Part shown: one piece after another, positions 18,363-27,060 of the stretch
Layout: the number at the start of each line of letters is the position of its first letter
Numbering within the stretch: position 1 is the stretch's first letter
Origin: UBA1764 sp045616685
GTDB lineage: Bacteria; Bacillota; Clostridia; Peptostreptococcales; Anaerovoracaceae
Assembly: GCA_045616685.1 (NCBI GenBank)
Contig: JAZLHF010000006.1
Location: 32,957-96,956, forward strand
Reading direction: 5' to 3'
DNA: 64,000 nucleotides
Position numbers and translations under genes: made by a program
The notes under the pieces: generated by a model
What the model saw: the letters and a program-made list of their open reading frames with translations, nothing else
Databases searched by the model: none
Told to the model about the DNA's origin: nothing

Positions 18363-19046
18363 TTATAAACCTTTCAGTGCAACCTCTGCTGCATTTGCTT
18401 GCGCTTCTTTCTTGCTTTTGCCAAAGCCTTCGCCTATCTGTTTACCGTCTGCACAGACAGCGAACTTAAAACTTTTATCGTGGTCAGGGCCTTCTTCTGA
18501 GAGAAGTACATATTCAATCTTACAAGGCCCAATAGATTGCAATTTTTCCTGAAGCACAGTCTTACTATCACGTGGAAGCTTGCCTGCTTCAGCATCACTA
18601 ATTGCATCTTTAAATAAGTTTCTTACGACTTTACTTGTGGCATTAAATCCCGAGTCAATATAAACCGCACCCAGAATTGCTTCAACGCAATCAGCAGCGA
18701 TACTATCTCTTAATCTGCCACCATTTTGTTCTTCCCCTCTTCCGAGGAGAATGTAATTATTAAAGCCAAGAGCTCGGCTAATTTTTGCTAAGCTTCTTTC
18801 GCATACGATTGATGCACGAAGTTTAGTAAGAACCCCTTCCGCCTTATCGTATTCGCTCTTAAAAAGAATGTTGCTTACGACCATATCAAGGACAGCATCG
18901 CCTAAAAACTCTAATCTTTCATTATCTTTTGCTGCATCCCCCAACACTTCATTTGCATATGAACTATGAGTTACAGCTTGAAGAAGCAGATCTTTATTTT
19001 TGAATTTGTATCCCAGAATTTCTTCCAGTTTCGATAAATCTATCAT
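18363..19046 (-). CDS. rnc: Ribonuclease III
   Basis: 227 residues. The RNase III signature NERLEFLGDAVLDMVVS (about 41-57) carries the catalytic acidic residues, and the second metal site is in DCVEAILGAVYIDSG. The C-terminal double-stranded-RNA-binding domain ends GKSKKEAQANAAEVALKGL. It processes rRNA precursors and structured mRNAs. It is 1 base after valS and directly adjoins smc. Confidence 0.97.
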   Translation of the reverse strand: MIDLSKLEEILGYKFKNKDLLLQAVTHSSYANEVLGDAAKDNERLEFLGDAVLDMVVSNILFKSEYDKAEGVLTKLRASIVCERSLAKISRALGFNNYILLGRGEEQNGGRLRDSIAADCVEAILGAVYIDSGFNATSKVVRNLFKDAISDAEAGKLPRDSKTVLQEKLQSIGPCKIEYVLLSEEGPDHDKSFKFAVCADGKQIGEGFGKSKKEAQANAAEVALKGL

Positions 19047-19047
19047 T

Positions 19048-21708
19048 CTACTTTAACTTTGCTTCTACCTGAGGAATCCTTTCCAATGTCTTTTCAAGCA
19101 TATCCTTATAGTTTGTAAGTTTTGTCTTCTCAGCTTCAATTACATCAGCCGGGGCCTTGCTTGTAAATTTTTCGTTTCCAAGCTTTCCTTCAGCACGAGC
19201 AACTTCAGATTCTAATCTCTTCTTTTCCTTAAGCAGTCTGTCGTATTCTGCCTTGTAGTCAAGAAGTTCATCCATAGGAACATAAATTGTGATTCCAGGA
19301 AGCGTTGCTGTCATAGCTTCATCAACAGGAGCATCAACAAATGTAATTTCGGTTACGTTTGCCTGAGCCTTAATGAATGCAGCACCAGATTCTACAACAG
19401 CCTTATCATCAGCCTTGATAAATGCATGTAGTTTCTTTGAAGGGGCAGCTTCAACTTCAGCTCTCATGTTTCTGATTGTCTTGATGATATCCATAGCTGT
19501 TTCAAGAACCTTCACATCTTCGCTATAGATCATCTTTGCATCATAATCTGGCCATTTTTCAAGCATCAAGAACTGCTTTGCACCTTCGTACTGAGGTAAG
19601 AATCCCCAAATTTCTTCAGTAATAAATGGCATATATGGGTGAAGAAGTTTAAGTAAGTTCTTAAGAACATATACGAGGCAGCATCTTGCACTCGCCTTTT
19701 CTTCTTCTATACCATTCCAAAGTCTTGGTTTTATAAGTTCAATATACCAATCGCAGAAATTGTTCCAAATAAGATCATTGATCTTCTGTGAAGCTAATGC
19801 AAATTCAAACTTTTCCATGTTTGCTGTAATTTCAGCAACAGCATCGTTTAATGTTGAGAGCATCCAACGATCTTCTGCAGCGAGCTTAACATTCTTCATG
19901 TCTGCAATTGGAAACCAGTTGCCTTCTTCATCCTTAAGATTCATAATGGCAAATCTACTTGCATTCCAAAGCTTGTTTGCAAAGTTACGAGCAGCTTCAA
20001 TCTTCTCTGTTGAAAATCTCAAATCATTACCAGGACTAATGTTATTAAGAAGCATAAACCTTAAAGCATCTGCGCCGTAGTTATCAATTATTTCGAGAGG
20101 ATCAATTCCGTTGCCGAGAGACTTGGACATCTTTCTACCCTGAGAGTCACGAACAAGGCCATGTATAAGTACATGGTCAAATGGAGCCTTGCCCATTTCT
20201 TCGATTGAACTGAAGATCATTCTTGCTACCCAGAAGAAGATAATATCGTAACCTGTTACAAGAACAGATGTTGGATAAAACTTCTTTAAGTCAGCTGTAT
20301 CATTTGGCCAACCAAGAGTTGAGAAAGGCCAAAGAGCTGAGCTAAACCATGTGTCAAGTACGTCTTCATCTTGGTAGAATTTTGTGCATCCGCACTTTGG
20401 ACATTTATCCGGAGTATTCTTTGAAACAACCATTTCACCGCATTCTTCACAGTAATAAGCAGGGATTCTGTGTCCCCACCAAAGCTGTCTTGAGATACAC
20501 CAATCCTTAATGTCTTCCATCCAGTGATAATAAGTCTTATCAAATCTTTCTGGAACGAATTTTGTTTCGCCTTCGCGAACAGCCTTAATAGCAGGCTCTG
20601 CTAATGGTTTCATCTTTACGAACCACTGTTCGGAAATTCTTGGCTCAACGATGCTATGGCAACGATAGCATTCTCCGGCAGGAATAACCATATCTTCTGT
20701 CTTTATGAGATAACCAGCTGCATCAAGGTCATTAACCCAGTTCTTTCTGCATTCATATCTATCCTGGCCTTCGTACTTGCCTGCAAGATTTGTCATCTTA
20801 GCCTGTTCGTCGATACATTCTAAGATTTCAAGTCCATGTCTTTGACCAACTTCAAAGTCGTTAGGGTCAGCACTTGGTGTAATCTTTACTGCGCCAGTAC
20901 CTTTTTCAGGATCTGGATATGGGTCAGCAATAACAGGAATTTCTCTTCCAACGAGAGGAAGAACAACCTTCTTGCCAACAAGATTTTTATATCTCTCGTC
21001 TGTTGTATTAACTGCTATGGCAACATCAGCAAACATTGTTTCCGGTCTTGATGTTGCGACTATGATTCCTTCACTTCCGTCTACACCAGGATATCTGAAG
21101 TACCAGTACTTACCCTGATGATCAACGTGTTCAACTTCAATATCTGATAAAGCAGAGCCACAAACTGGACACCAGTTAATAAGTCTGCTTCCTTTATAAA
21201 TAAGACCCTTGTTATATAACTTGATAAAATGCTCTTTTACAGCTTCGTTGCATCCTTCATCCATTGTGAAGCGTTCGCGTGTCCAGTCGCAAGATGAACC
21301 AAGCTTCTTTTGCTGAGTGTTAATTCTGTTGCCGTACTGTTCTTTCCAAGCCCAAGCACGCTTTAAGAATTCTTCACGTCCAATTTCTTCTTTTTCTTTG
21401 CCTTCTTCATCACGAAGCTTTTCAACTACCTTAACCTCGGTAGCAATACTTGCGTGGTCAGTACCAGGCAACCAAAGTGTGCAGTAACCCTGCATTCTCT
21501 TAAATCTGGTAAGGACGTCTTGAAGTGTGCCATCCATTGCATGACCCATGTGAAGCTGGCCTGTAATATTTGGTGGCGGCATAACAATTGTAAAGGGATC
21601 TGCGTCAGGGTTTACTTCTGGACGAAAGGCCCCTGCTTTTTCCCATTCCTCGTATAAGCGATCTTCAAATTGTTTAGGGTCGTAATTTTTTGCTAAATTC
21701 TGCTCCAT
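19048..21708 (-). CDS. valS: Valyl-tRNA synthetase
   Basis: 886 residues, the normal bacterial length. Class I motifs are PPNITGQLHMGHAMDG (HIGH region, about 45-60) and KMSKSLGNG. The editing domain shows TSRPETMFADVA. The zinc-like knuckles CEECGEMV and CPKCGC are present. The C-terminal coiled-coil arm ends LEKTLERIPQVEAKL. No T-box leader is visible: the roughly 55-base leader lacks the T-box sequence and stem architecture. It is the first gene of the valS-rnc-smc-ftsY-pbp run. Confidence 0.98.
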   Translation of the reverse strand: MEQNLAKNYDPKQFEDRLYEEWEKAGAFRPEVNPDADPFTIVMPPPNITGQLHMGHAMDGTLQDVLTRFKRMQGYCTLWLPGTDHASIATEVKVVEKLRDEEGKEKEEIGREEFLKRAWAWKEQYGNRINTQQKKLGSSCDWTRERFTMDEGCNEAVKEHFIKLYNKGLIYKGSRLINWCPVCGSALSDIEVEHVDHQGKYWYFRYPGVDGSEGIIVATSRPETMFADVAIAVNTTDERYKNLVGKKVVLPLVGREIPVIADPYPDPEKGTGAVKITPSADPNDFEVGQRHGLEILECIDEQAKMTNLAGKYEGQDRYECRKNWVNDLDAAGYLIKTEDMVIPAGECYRCHSIVEPRISEQWFVKMKPLAEPAIKAVREGETKFVPERFDKTYYHWMEDIKDWCISRQLWWGHRIPAYYCEECGEMVVSKNTPDKCPKCGCTKFYQDEDVLDTWFSSALWPFSTLGWPNDTADLKKFYPTSVLVTGYDIIFFWVARMIFSSIEEMGKAPFDHVLIHGLVRDSQGRKMSKSLGNGIDPLEIIDNYGADALRFMLLNNISPGNDLRFSTEKIEAARNFANKLWNASRFAIMNLKDEEGNWFPIADMKNVKLAAEDRWMLSTLNDAVAEITANMEKFEFALASQKINDLIWNNFCDWYIELIKPRLWNGIEEEKASARCCLVYVLKNLLKLLHPYMPFITEEIWGFLPQYEGAKQFLMLEKWPDYDAKMIYSEDVKVLETAMDIIKTIRNMRAEVEAAPSKKLHAFIKADDKAVVESGAAFIKAQANVTEITFVDAPVDEAMTATLPGITIYVPMDELLDYKAEYDRLLKEKKRLESEVARAEGKLGNEKFTSKAPADVIEAEKTKLTNYKDMLEKTLERIPQVEAKLK

Positions 21709-21767
21709 AATATCTTTCTTTCATCATAAAACTGCATGCCTAAAAATTAGACATACTTTAACATCTA

Positions 21768-21796
21768 ATTATACCCCTAAAATGGCAATAAAACAA
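21768..21796 (-). promoter_or_regulatory. Predicted valS operon promoter
   Basis: On the minus strand TTGTTT (21791-21796) and TATAAT (21768-21773) are 17 bases apart. The -35 box overlaps the uridine run of the liv operon terminator. Confidence 0.45.
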
Positions 21797-21822
21797 GGGA
21801 CCCAGCAGCGCTGAATCCCTTG
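21787..21822 (-). terminator. Intrinsic terminator of the liv operon
   Basis: The stem CAAGGGA / TCCCTTG (21794-21800 with 21816-21822) has further pairing in the loop. On the minus strand it is followed by TTTTATT, 18 bases beyond the livF stop. Confidence 0.85.
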
Positions 21823-21839
21823 AAATTTCAAGACTTTTA

Positions 21840-22613
21840 CTATTTTCTTTTGCCTAAATATGCCTCTTTAATGGACTCATCAGCCAAAAGCTCTTCGCCA
21901 CGGCCTTCCATAGTTACATGGCCGGTCTCGAGCACATATGCCCAGCGGGCAACTTTGAGGGCCATATTAGCATTTTGCTCTACTAATAATACACTAACTC
22001 CGTCTTTATTAATGGTTTCAATAATCCTAAATATATCTCTAACTACCAAAGGAGCCAGGCCTAATGAAGGTTCATCCATCATCAAAAGCTTAGGACGGCT
22101 CATAAGAGCGCGGCCGACTGCCAGCATCTGCTGCTCACCTCCGGAAAGCGTGCCAGCAAGCTGCCAATTTCTTTCCTTAAGCCTTGGAAATAGGTTATAC
22201 ACATATTCGATATCGTCATCTAATTTGTCCTTACGAAGATAAGCACCAATCTTTAAGTTTTCGAGAACTGTAAGATTTGGAAATACTTTTCTTCCCTCTG
22301 GGCACATTGAAATACCAGCAGCTACAATTCTATCAGGGCTCCAACCAGTAATGTTTTCACCATTGAACCAAATCTCGCCTTCCTGAGGCTTAATAATACC
22401 TGCGATAGATCTTAATGTCGTAGACTTCCCAGCACCGTTTGCCCCAATCAAAGTAACAATCCTGCTCGGTCTCATATCAACATTGATTCCATCAACAGCC
22501 TTTATGCCGCCAAACTGAACTTTTAAGTTTTTGATTTCTAAAAGCTTTTCTTTATCTGTATGTTTAGCGTTATGCTGGAAGTCTTTAATTTCAAAATTTT
22601 CTATACTACTCAT
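21840..22613 (-). CDS. livF: Branched-chain amino acid ABC transporter ATPase LivF
   Basis: 257 residues with an N-terminal extension of about 25. Walker A is GANGAGKSTTLRSIAG, signature LSGGEQQMLAVGRALMSRP, Walker B LLMMDEPSLGLAP. The short ABC domain without the LivG insertion, and the terminal position in livJ-livH-livM-livG-livF, identify LivF. It pairs with LivG to power uptake by LivHM. The start overlaps livG by 8 bases. Confidence 0.94.
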   Translation of the reverse strand: MSSIENFEIKDFQHNAKHTDKEKLLEIKNLKVQFGGIKAVDGINVDMRPSRIVTLIGANGAGKSTTLRSIAGIIKPQEGEIWFNGENITGWSPDRIVAAGISMCPEGRKVFPNLTVLENLKIGAYLRKDKLDDDIEYVYNLFPRLKERNWQLAGTLSGGEQQMLAVGRALMSRPKLLMMDEPSLGLAPLVVRDIFRIIETINKDGVSVLLVEQNANMALKVARWAYVLETGHVTMEGRGEELLADESIKEAYLGKRK

Positions 22614-23460
22614 CTTCTTCTGCTACCCCCAGATATGCATCAATAACTTTCTGGTTTGACTGAATTTCTGAAGGTGTACCCTGAGCGATTTCTTTGCCGA
22701 AGTCGATTACATAGATACGATCAGAAATATCCATTACCAGATTCATATGGTGCTCAATGAGCAAAATCGTGATATTGAAAAGTTCACGGATTCGTCCAAT
22801 AAACTGTGTCAATTCTAATGTTTCTTGTGGATTCATACCTGCAGCAGGTTCATCCAAAAGAAGTAATGTTGGATTTGTAGCCAAAGCACGAGCGATTTCG
22901 AGCTTTCTCTGTTTACCATAAGGTAAGCTTGTTGCCAATTCATCCTTAACATCATCAAGGCCAACTAACTTGAGAAGATCAAGTGTATCCTGACGCATCT
23001 TTTCTTCTTCATTGAAGTTCAGGTGGAACATTGCAGTAAAGTAGTTAGAAGTTCTTCTGAGATGCTTTGCTGTTAATACATTTTCAAATACAGTCATAGT
23101 CTTCCAAAGTCTAATGTTTTGGAATGTTCTGGCCATACCTAATCTTGTAAGTTGATCAGGAGTCCTAACAATCTTCTTGTCATAAAGCCCCATGTTTCTA
23201 CCAGCGTAAGACTTCTTCATCTTACCCTGAGGATAGTTTTCAATAACCTGATTGTCATTAAAATAAATCTTGCCGTTTGTTGGTTCGTATACACCTGTAA
23301 TTGCATTGAAAGCTGTTGTCTTACCAGCTCCGTTAGGACCAATAAGAGCAACGATTTCGCCCTCATAAACATCGAGGCAAAGGTTGTCTACGGCAACAAC
23401 TCCGCCGAATTGCATTGTTACATTTTCAACACGAAGGACGCTTCTTCTTTCTACTGACAT
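22606..23460 (-). CDS. livG: Branched-chain amino acid ABC transporter ATPase LivG
   Basis: 284 residues. Walker A GPNGAGKTTAFNAITG, an insertion after it (YPQGKMKKSYAGRNMGLYDK) longer than in LivF, RTFQNIRLWKTMTVFENVL, signature LPYGKQRKLEIARAL and Walker B LLLLDEPAAGMNP. These are LivG hallmarks. The start ATG shares one base with the livM stop (TAATG). Confidence 0.94.
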   Translation of the reverse strand: MSVERRSVLRVENVTMQFGGVVAVDNLCLDVYEGEIVALIGPNGAGKTTAFNAITGVYEPTNGKIYFNDNQVIENYPQGKMKKSYAGRNMGLYDKKIVRTPDQLTRLGMARTFQNIRLWKTMTVFENVLTAKHLRRTSNYFTAMFHLNFNEEEKMRQDTLDLLKLVGLDDVKDELATSLPYGKQRKLEIARALATNPTLLLLDEPAAGMNPQETLELTQFIGRIRELFNITILLIEHHMNLVMDISDRIYVIDFGKEIAQGTPSEIQSNQKVIDAYLGVAEEDE

Positions 23461-24548
23461 TATAAAGCACCTCCTTCGTTAGTTTCTGCTTTGGAGTTCT
23501 TCTTACTCTTGAGTTTTTGGAAGAATCCATAAACATCAATTTCTCGTGTTCCCATAATTCCAGAGCGGAAGAAGAGTACGATGATCATGATGAGTACAGA
23601 GAATACTACCATTCTGAATCCAGGTCCAAGAAGTGGAACCCTTAAGCCCGAATCAGTAAATGTTTCAAGGTCAAGGAACTTAAGCCACCATTCTGAGCTT
23701 GCATAATAAATGAATGCAGCGATTAAAGATCCAGAAACTGAACCGATACCACCGATTACAACTACAAGCAGAATCTGGTATGTCATTGCTGAAGTAAATG
23801 TTACTGATGATACTGATGTGTTGCACATTGCAAGCATAGCACCTGCAATACCGCAGAAGAATGAGCTTGTTACAAAGCTAAGCTTCTTGTGATGAGCAAG
23901 GTTGATACCCATTGCTTCTGCAGCAATTTCATCATCACGAATTGCTTTAAATGCACGACCGTAAGTCGAGTCAATAAGCATAATTATTATCAAAATGCAT
24001 ACGCCGGCAATGGCAGCATATACAATTGGACTTCTTGGTGCAGTAAAATTATTGATTGGGTCTGGACCATTTGTTACAGGACCGAACTGCTGTAACTGTA
24101 CAAGGCCACGAACGATTTCTGCAAAGCCTAATGTAGCAATTGCAAGATAGTCGGACTTAAGTCTTAATACTGGAAGACCAACCAAATATGAGAAGAAAGC
24201 TGCAACGATTCCAGCTGCAAGTAATGCAACGATAAGCGGAAGCTGGAAATCAAACACTGAATCGCCATAGTTTCTAAATACTGTATGTCTAAGTTCAGAT
24301 GGAATCGTAAGAATAGCATATGTATATGCTCCTAAAAGCATAAAACCTGCCTGCCCTAAACTAAACAGTCCGGTAAATCCATTTAAAAGGTTCATTGATA
24401 CCGCTGCCAAAGAAAAAGTAAATACTTTACGCAGTACTGGGAACCACATTGATGTAGGTGGAACGAATAATTCTATGCAAATTACCAATCCAAGTAAGAC
24501 AAGGACAAGGGCAAGATTGCATGCGCTTTTCTTTGTTAAAATCTTCAT
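23460..24548 (-). CDS. livM: Branched-chain amino acid ABC transporter permease LivM
   Basis: 362 residues with eight to ten membrane segments. MNLLNGFTGLFSLGQAGFML and GLPVLRLKSDYLAIATLGF are the conserved LivM motifs, and GRAFKAIRDDEIAAEAMGI is the EAA-type loop that contacts the ATPase. The C-terminus carries about 30 extra Lys-rich cytoplasmic residues. It is 11 bases after livH. Confidence 0.95.
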   Translation of the reverse strand: MKILTKKSACNLALVLVLLGLVICIELFVPPTSMWFPVLRKVFTFSLAAVSMNLLNGFTGLFSLGQAGFMLLGAYTYAILTIPSELRHTVFRNYGDSVFDFQLPLIVALLAAGIVAAFFSYLVGLPVLRLKSDYLAIATLGFAEIVRGLVQLQQFGPVTNGPDPINNFTAPRSPIVYAAIAGVCILIIIMLIDSTYGRAFKAIRDDEIAAEAMGINLAHHKKLSFVTSSFFCGIAGAMLAMCNTSVSSVTFTSAMTYQILLVVVIGGIGSVSGSLIAAFIYYASSEWWLKFLDLETFTDSGLRVPLLGPGFRMVVFSVLIMIIVLFFRSGIMGTREIDVYGFFQKLKSKKNSKAETNEGGAL

Positions 24549-24559
24549 GCTATACCCTC

Positions 24560-25441
24560 CTATACCTTGTCGATTACCTTCTCGCCGAAGATGCCTGTTG
24601 GCTTAACAACGAGAATGATAATTAAAAGTGCAAATGAAATTACATCCGAGAAATCCGCAAGCCCGAATGCTCTAGCCAGAGATTCAACAAGACCAATGAT
24701 TAAAGCCCCAACTACAGCGCCTGGAATAGAACCGATACCGCCGACTACGGCAGCAATGAAGGCTTTAATGCCAGGAGTTGACCCTGCAAGATGATTGATA
24801 CCAGTGTTCTTTGAAAAGTAAAGAAGTGATCCTACTGCAGCAAGAAAAGCACCGATAGCGAATGTAATTGAAATAACTCTATTAATCTTGATCCCCATGA
24901 GTTGGCTTGTTTCAAAATCCTTTGAAACAGCTCTCATAGACATGCCAAATTTTGTATGGTTAATTATGAGCACCAAAACAATCATCAACACAATTGCAAC
25001 AACTGGGGAGATGAATACTGATAACTTATCTTTAACACCAAGAAAACGAACACTTGTAGATAAACCAGGGATTTCTGGATACTGCTTTGAAAGTCCGCCT
25101 GTAATGTAAGATACTAAGTTCTGCAACAAGTAAGATACACCAATAGCTGAAATCATTGATGACATTCTTGGAGCAGTTCGAAGAGGTGCATATGCACACT
25201 TTTCGATTAAGTAACCTAATACAACTGTAAGTATAACCATGATGATGATTGAAGCAAAGATTGGCATGCTGCCAGTGCTTCCCGCCATGTATATCAGCAT
25301 AATACCTGATACCATGAACATATCACCATGTGCAAAGTTGATCAGTTTAAGGATGCCGTAAACCATTGTATAGCCAATCGCTACTAAAGCGAATTGTCCA
25401 CCGGTTGCTAGACCTCTGATCAAGTAAGGCATGATGTTCAT
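24560..25441 (-). CDS. livH: Branched-chain amino acid ABC transporter permease LivH
   Basis: 293 residues from the ATG at 25441, chosen because GGAAGG lies upstream. Conserved LivH features: GLATGGQFALVAIGYTMVYG, LINFAHGDMFM, GMSMRAVSKDFETSQLMGI and a Gly-rich GSIPGAVVGALIIGL near the end. It is separated from livJ by a strong hairpin that probably lets only part of the transcripts through. Confidence 0.95.
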   Translation of the reverse strand: MNIMPYLIRGLATGGQFALVAIGYTMVYGILKLINFAHGDMFMVSGIMLIYMAGSTGSMPIFASIIIMVILTVVLGYLIEKCAYAPLRTAPRMSSMISAIGVSYLLQNLVSYITGGLSKQYPEIPGLSTSVRFLGVKDKLSVFISPVVAIVLMIVLVLIINHTKFGMSMRAVSKDFETSQLMGIKINRVISITFAIGAFLAAVGSLLYFSKNTGINHLAGSTPGIKAFIAAVVGGIGSIPGAVVGALIIGLVESLARAFGLADFSDVISFALLIIILVVKPTGIFGEKVIDKV

Positions 25442-25462
25442 AAATCTAACCTTCCATTTAAT

Positions 25463-25504
25463 TGACAAAAGAGTGCAACGATGAAAGTCTCGTCGCACTC
25501 TTTA
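25463..25504 (-). terminator. Attenuating terminator between livJ and livH
   Basis: Arms AAAGAGTGCGACGA (25490-25503 side) and TCGTTGCACTCTTTT (25467-25481 side) pair almost fully, ending in a TTTTG run on the minus strand. It lies 20 bases past the livJ stop. Such partial terminators favour the binding protein over membrane parts. Confidence 0.8.
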
Positions 25505-25523
25505 AGTTTACTATTTCTTTAAA

Positions 25524-26801
25524 TTATTTTGCGACTGTTTCCCAAGCGAAGTTAGCCATTACGCTGCCCTGGAATGGATCGAGGAAGCATGTTCTGAAGT
25601 AGTAATCGTGTCCTTCAGTAACTGCTGTATTTGTGCATGAAACACCGATTGCTGGGAGACATGCATCAGCGAATGTCTGAGCTGCTGCGATAGAAACGCC
25701 ACTACCGTATGAACCGAGTGCCACTAAAGCGCCCTGATTGATAATAGCAGATGCTGCTGGAGCTGCGTTTTCTTCGAGTGAACCATTATCTGATAAGTAA
25801 ACTTCTACTGCGTAGTCAACGCCGTCAATTGTTACCTTATTGTCGAGATAGTTAGCGTACATAATTCCGATAACTTCCTGCTTACCACCGGCACCATTAG
25901 CACCTGATGTTGGTTCATAAATACCGATAACGATCTTCTTGTTTGTTGTATCAAGAGCAATACCATTACCGCTATAGTTAATTGGGCTTGACATTGGAGC
26001 ATCGTTATTTTCTGTCTTCTGGAGTTTAACAAAGTCGAACTTGCCTTCTCCTGCTTTCTTGATGTAAGCAGAATCCTTAATAGCATCGCCTGTTGTGTTG
26101 AACTGAATTGTTCCTGTTACAGCGTTTTCAAGCTTGATTGTGCAAAGAGCCTGAGCTACATCGATTGATGTAAGAGCAGAACCCTTAGCTTCTGCAGCTT
26201 CTCTAATAGCTGCAATAGCTATGTTGTAAGCATCAAAACCGAGAGCAGAAACTGCTGCAACGATATCGTTACCACCGTTCATATCCTTCTTGTCTGCGTT
26301 AGCGTTGAGCCATGCTTTGAATCCTGTTACGAAATCCTTAGCTGCTGTTGAAGAGCTATCGCTTTCATCGAAGAATGTTGAACAATATACTTCAAAATCA
26401 CAACCTGCTGCTGCGTCAAGAATTACTGATGATTCCCATGTGTCTCCTGCCATGATTGGGCATTCAACGCCAAGGTCCTGAGCATTCTTGATGAAGTTAG
26501 AAGCTACTGTTGTGCTGTTAGGGCTGAAGATTACAGCTGCATCGTTGTCGATTGCCTTCTGAATGTAGTCAGAGAAGTTTGTTGTGTTAGCAGGGAATGT
26601 TTCAATGATAACCTTTCCACCGAGTGCTTCGAATGCAGTCTGGAAGTTGTTTGCTAAACCAAGTGAGTATGTATCACCTTTTTCAGCGATTACATATGCA
26701 ACAACTTCTGCATCGCCTGTGGATCTCCCATTCTGATTACCACATGCAGCGAGAGCAAAAATCATGGCAAATGCTAAGATTAATGCTAATACTTTTTTCA
26801 T
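25524..26801 (-). CDS. livJ: Circularly permuted LivJ-like substrate-binding lipoprotein
   Basis: 425 residues from the ATG at 26801, which follows GGAGG. A lipoprotein signal ends FALAAC (Cys20). The two LivJ blocks are in reversed order. Residues 33-262 (VVAYVIAEKGDTYSLGLANN to FDFVKLQ) match what is normally the second part, ending in the usual GTIQF terminal strand. A linker at 263-288 follows. Residues 289-425 (KIVIGIYEPTSGANGAGGK to FAWETVAK) match the normal N-terminal lobe segment, including LGSYGSGVSIAAAQ and YFRTCFLDPFQG. Rejoining VAK to VAYVIA restores canonical LivJ order. It presumably delivers branched-chain amino acids, or a relative, to LivHMGF. Type 1 binding folds have neighbouring termini, so the permutation could be tolerated. 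Confidence 0.92.
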   Translation of the reverse strand: MKKVLALILAFAMIFALAACGNQNGRSTGDAEVVAYVIAEKGDTYSLGLANNFQTAFEALGGKVIIETFPANTTNFSDYIQKAIDNDAAVIFSPNSTTVASNFIKNAQDLGVECPIMAGDTWESSVILDAAAGCDFEVYCSTFFDESDSSSTAAKDFVTGFKAWLNANADKKDMNGGNDIVAAVSALGFDAYNIAIAAIREAAEAKGSALTSIDVAQALCTIKLENAVTGTIQFNTTGDAIKDSAYIKKAGEGKFDFVKLQKTENNDAPMSSPINYSGNGIALDTTNKKIVIGIYEPTSGANGAGGKQEVIGIMYANYLDNKVTIDGVDYAVEVYLSDNGSLEENAAPAASAIINQGALVALGSYGSGVSIAAAQTFADACLPAIGVSCTNTAVTEGHDYYFRTCFLDPFQGSVMANFAWETVAK

Positions 26802-26850
26802 TTTATATACCTCCATGAAATTCCTTTCATTTAAAACATAATAATGTAAT

Positions 26851-26879
26851 ATTTTACTAAAAAAAATAGTTAATAGCAA
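26851..26879 (-). promoter_or_regulatory. Predicted livJ promoter
   Basis: On the minus strand TTGCTA (26874-26879) and TAAAAT (26851-26856) are 17 bases apart, leaving a leader of about 45 bases. Confidence 0.45.
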
Positions 26880-26886
26880 GGTAAAT

Positions 26887-26917
26887 CGCTTGATTCCGTT
26901 GAATTTCAAGCGTTTTT
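26887..26917 (+). other. Terminator-like hairpin in the livJ/DUF975 divergent region
   Basis: CGCTTGA (26887-26893) and TCAAGCG (26906-26912) form a stem followed by TTTTT on the plus strand. No plus-strand gene precedes it, so it could be an operator for livJ or terminate a short leader transcript. The surrounding 26802-27060 region otherwise holds only the two divergent promoters and a short GC-rich stretch at 26939-26950. Confidence 0.4.
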
Positions 26918-27000
26918 CGGAAAAATACCGTAAAATATCCGGCCCGGCCGTCAAAATGCATCCTTTCCGCCCCCATATTATCATTAAATCCAGCATTTTA

Positions 27001-27009
27001 TGATATAAT
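27001..27009 (+). promoter_or_regulatory. Extended -10 promoter for the DUF975 operon
   Basis: TG-A-TATAAT, a perfect extended -10 box, ends 51 bases before the ATG at 27061. There is no good -35 box, as is common for extended -10 promoters. Confidence 0.5.
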
Positions 27010-27060
27010 TTAATGTTGAAACACATGGGTATTTGGGTTTTATTTAGTAAAGGAGATAGG

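Noticed and set aside
21709..21790. Possible T-box riboswitch upstream of valS
   Set aside because: The leader is only about 55 bases and lacks the T-box sequence, specifier loop and antiterminator.
24549..27026. livJ permutation as a frame or start-site error
   Set aside because: Both blocks lie in one uninterrupted frame with signal peptide, linker and stop; no frameshift is needed.
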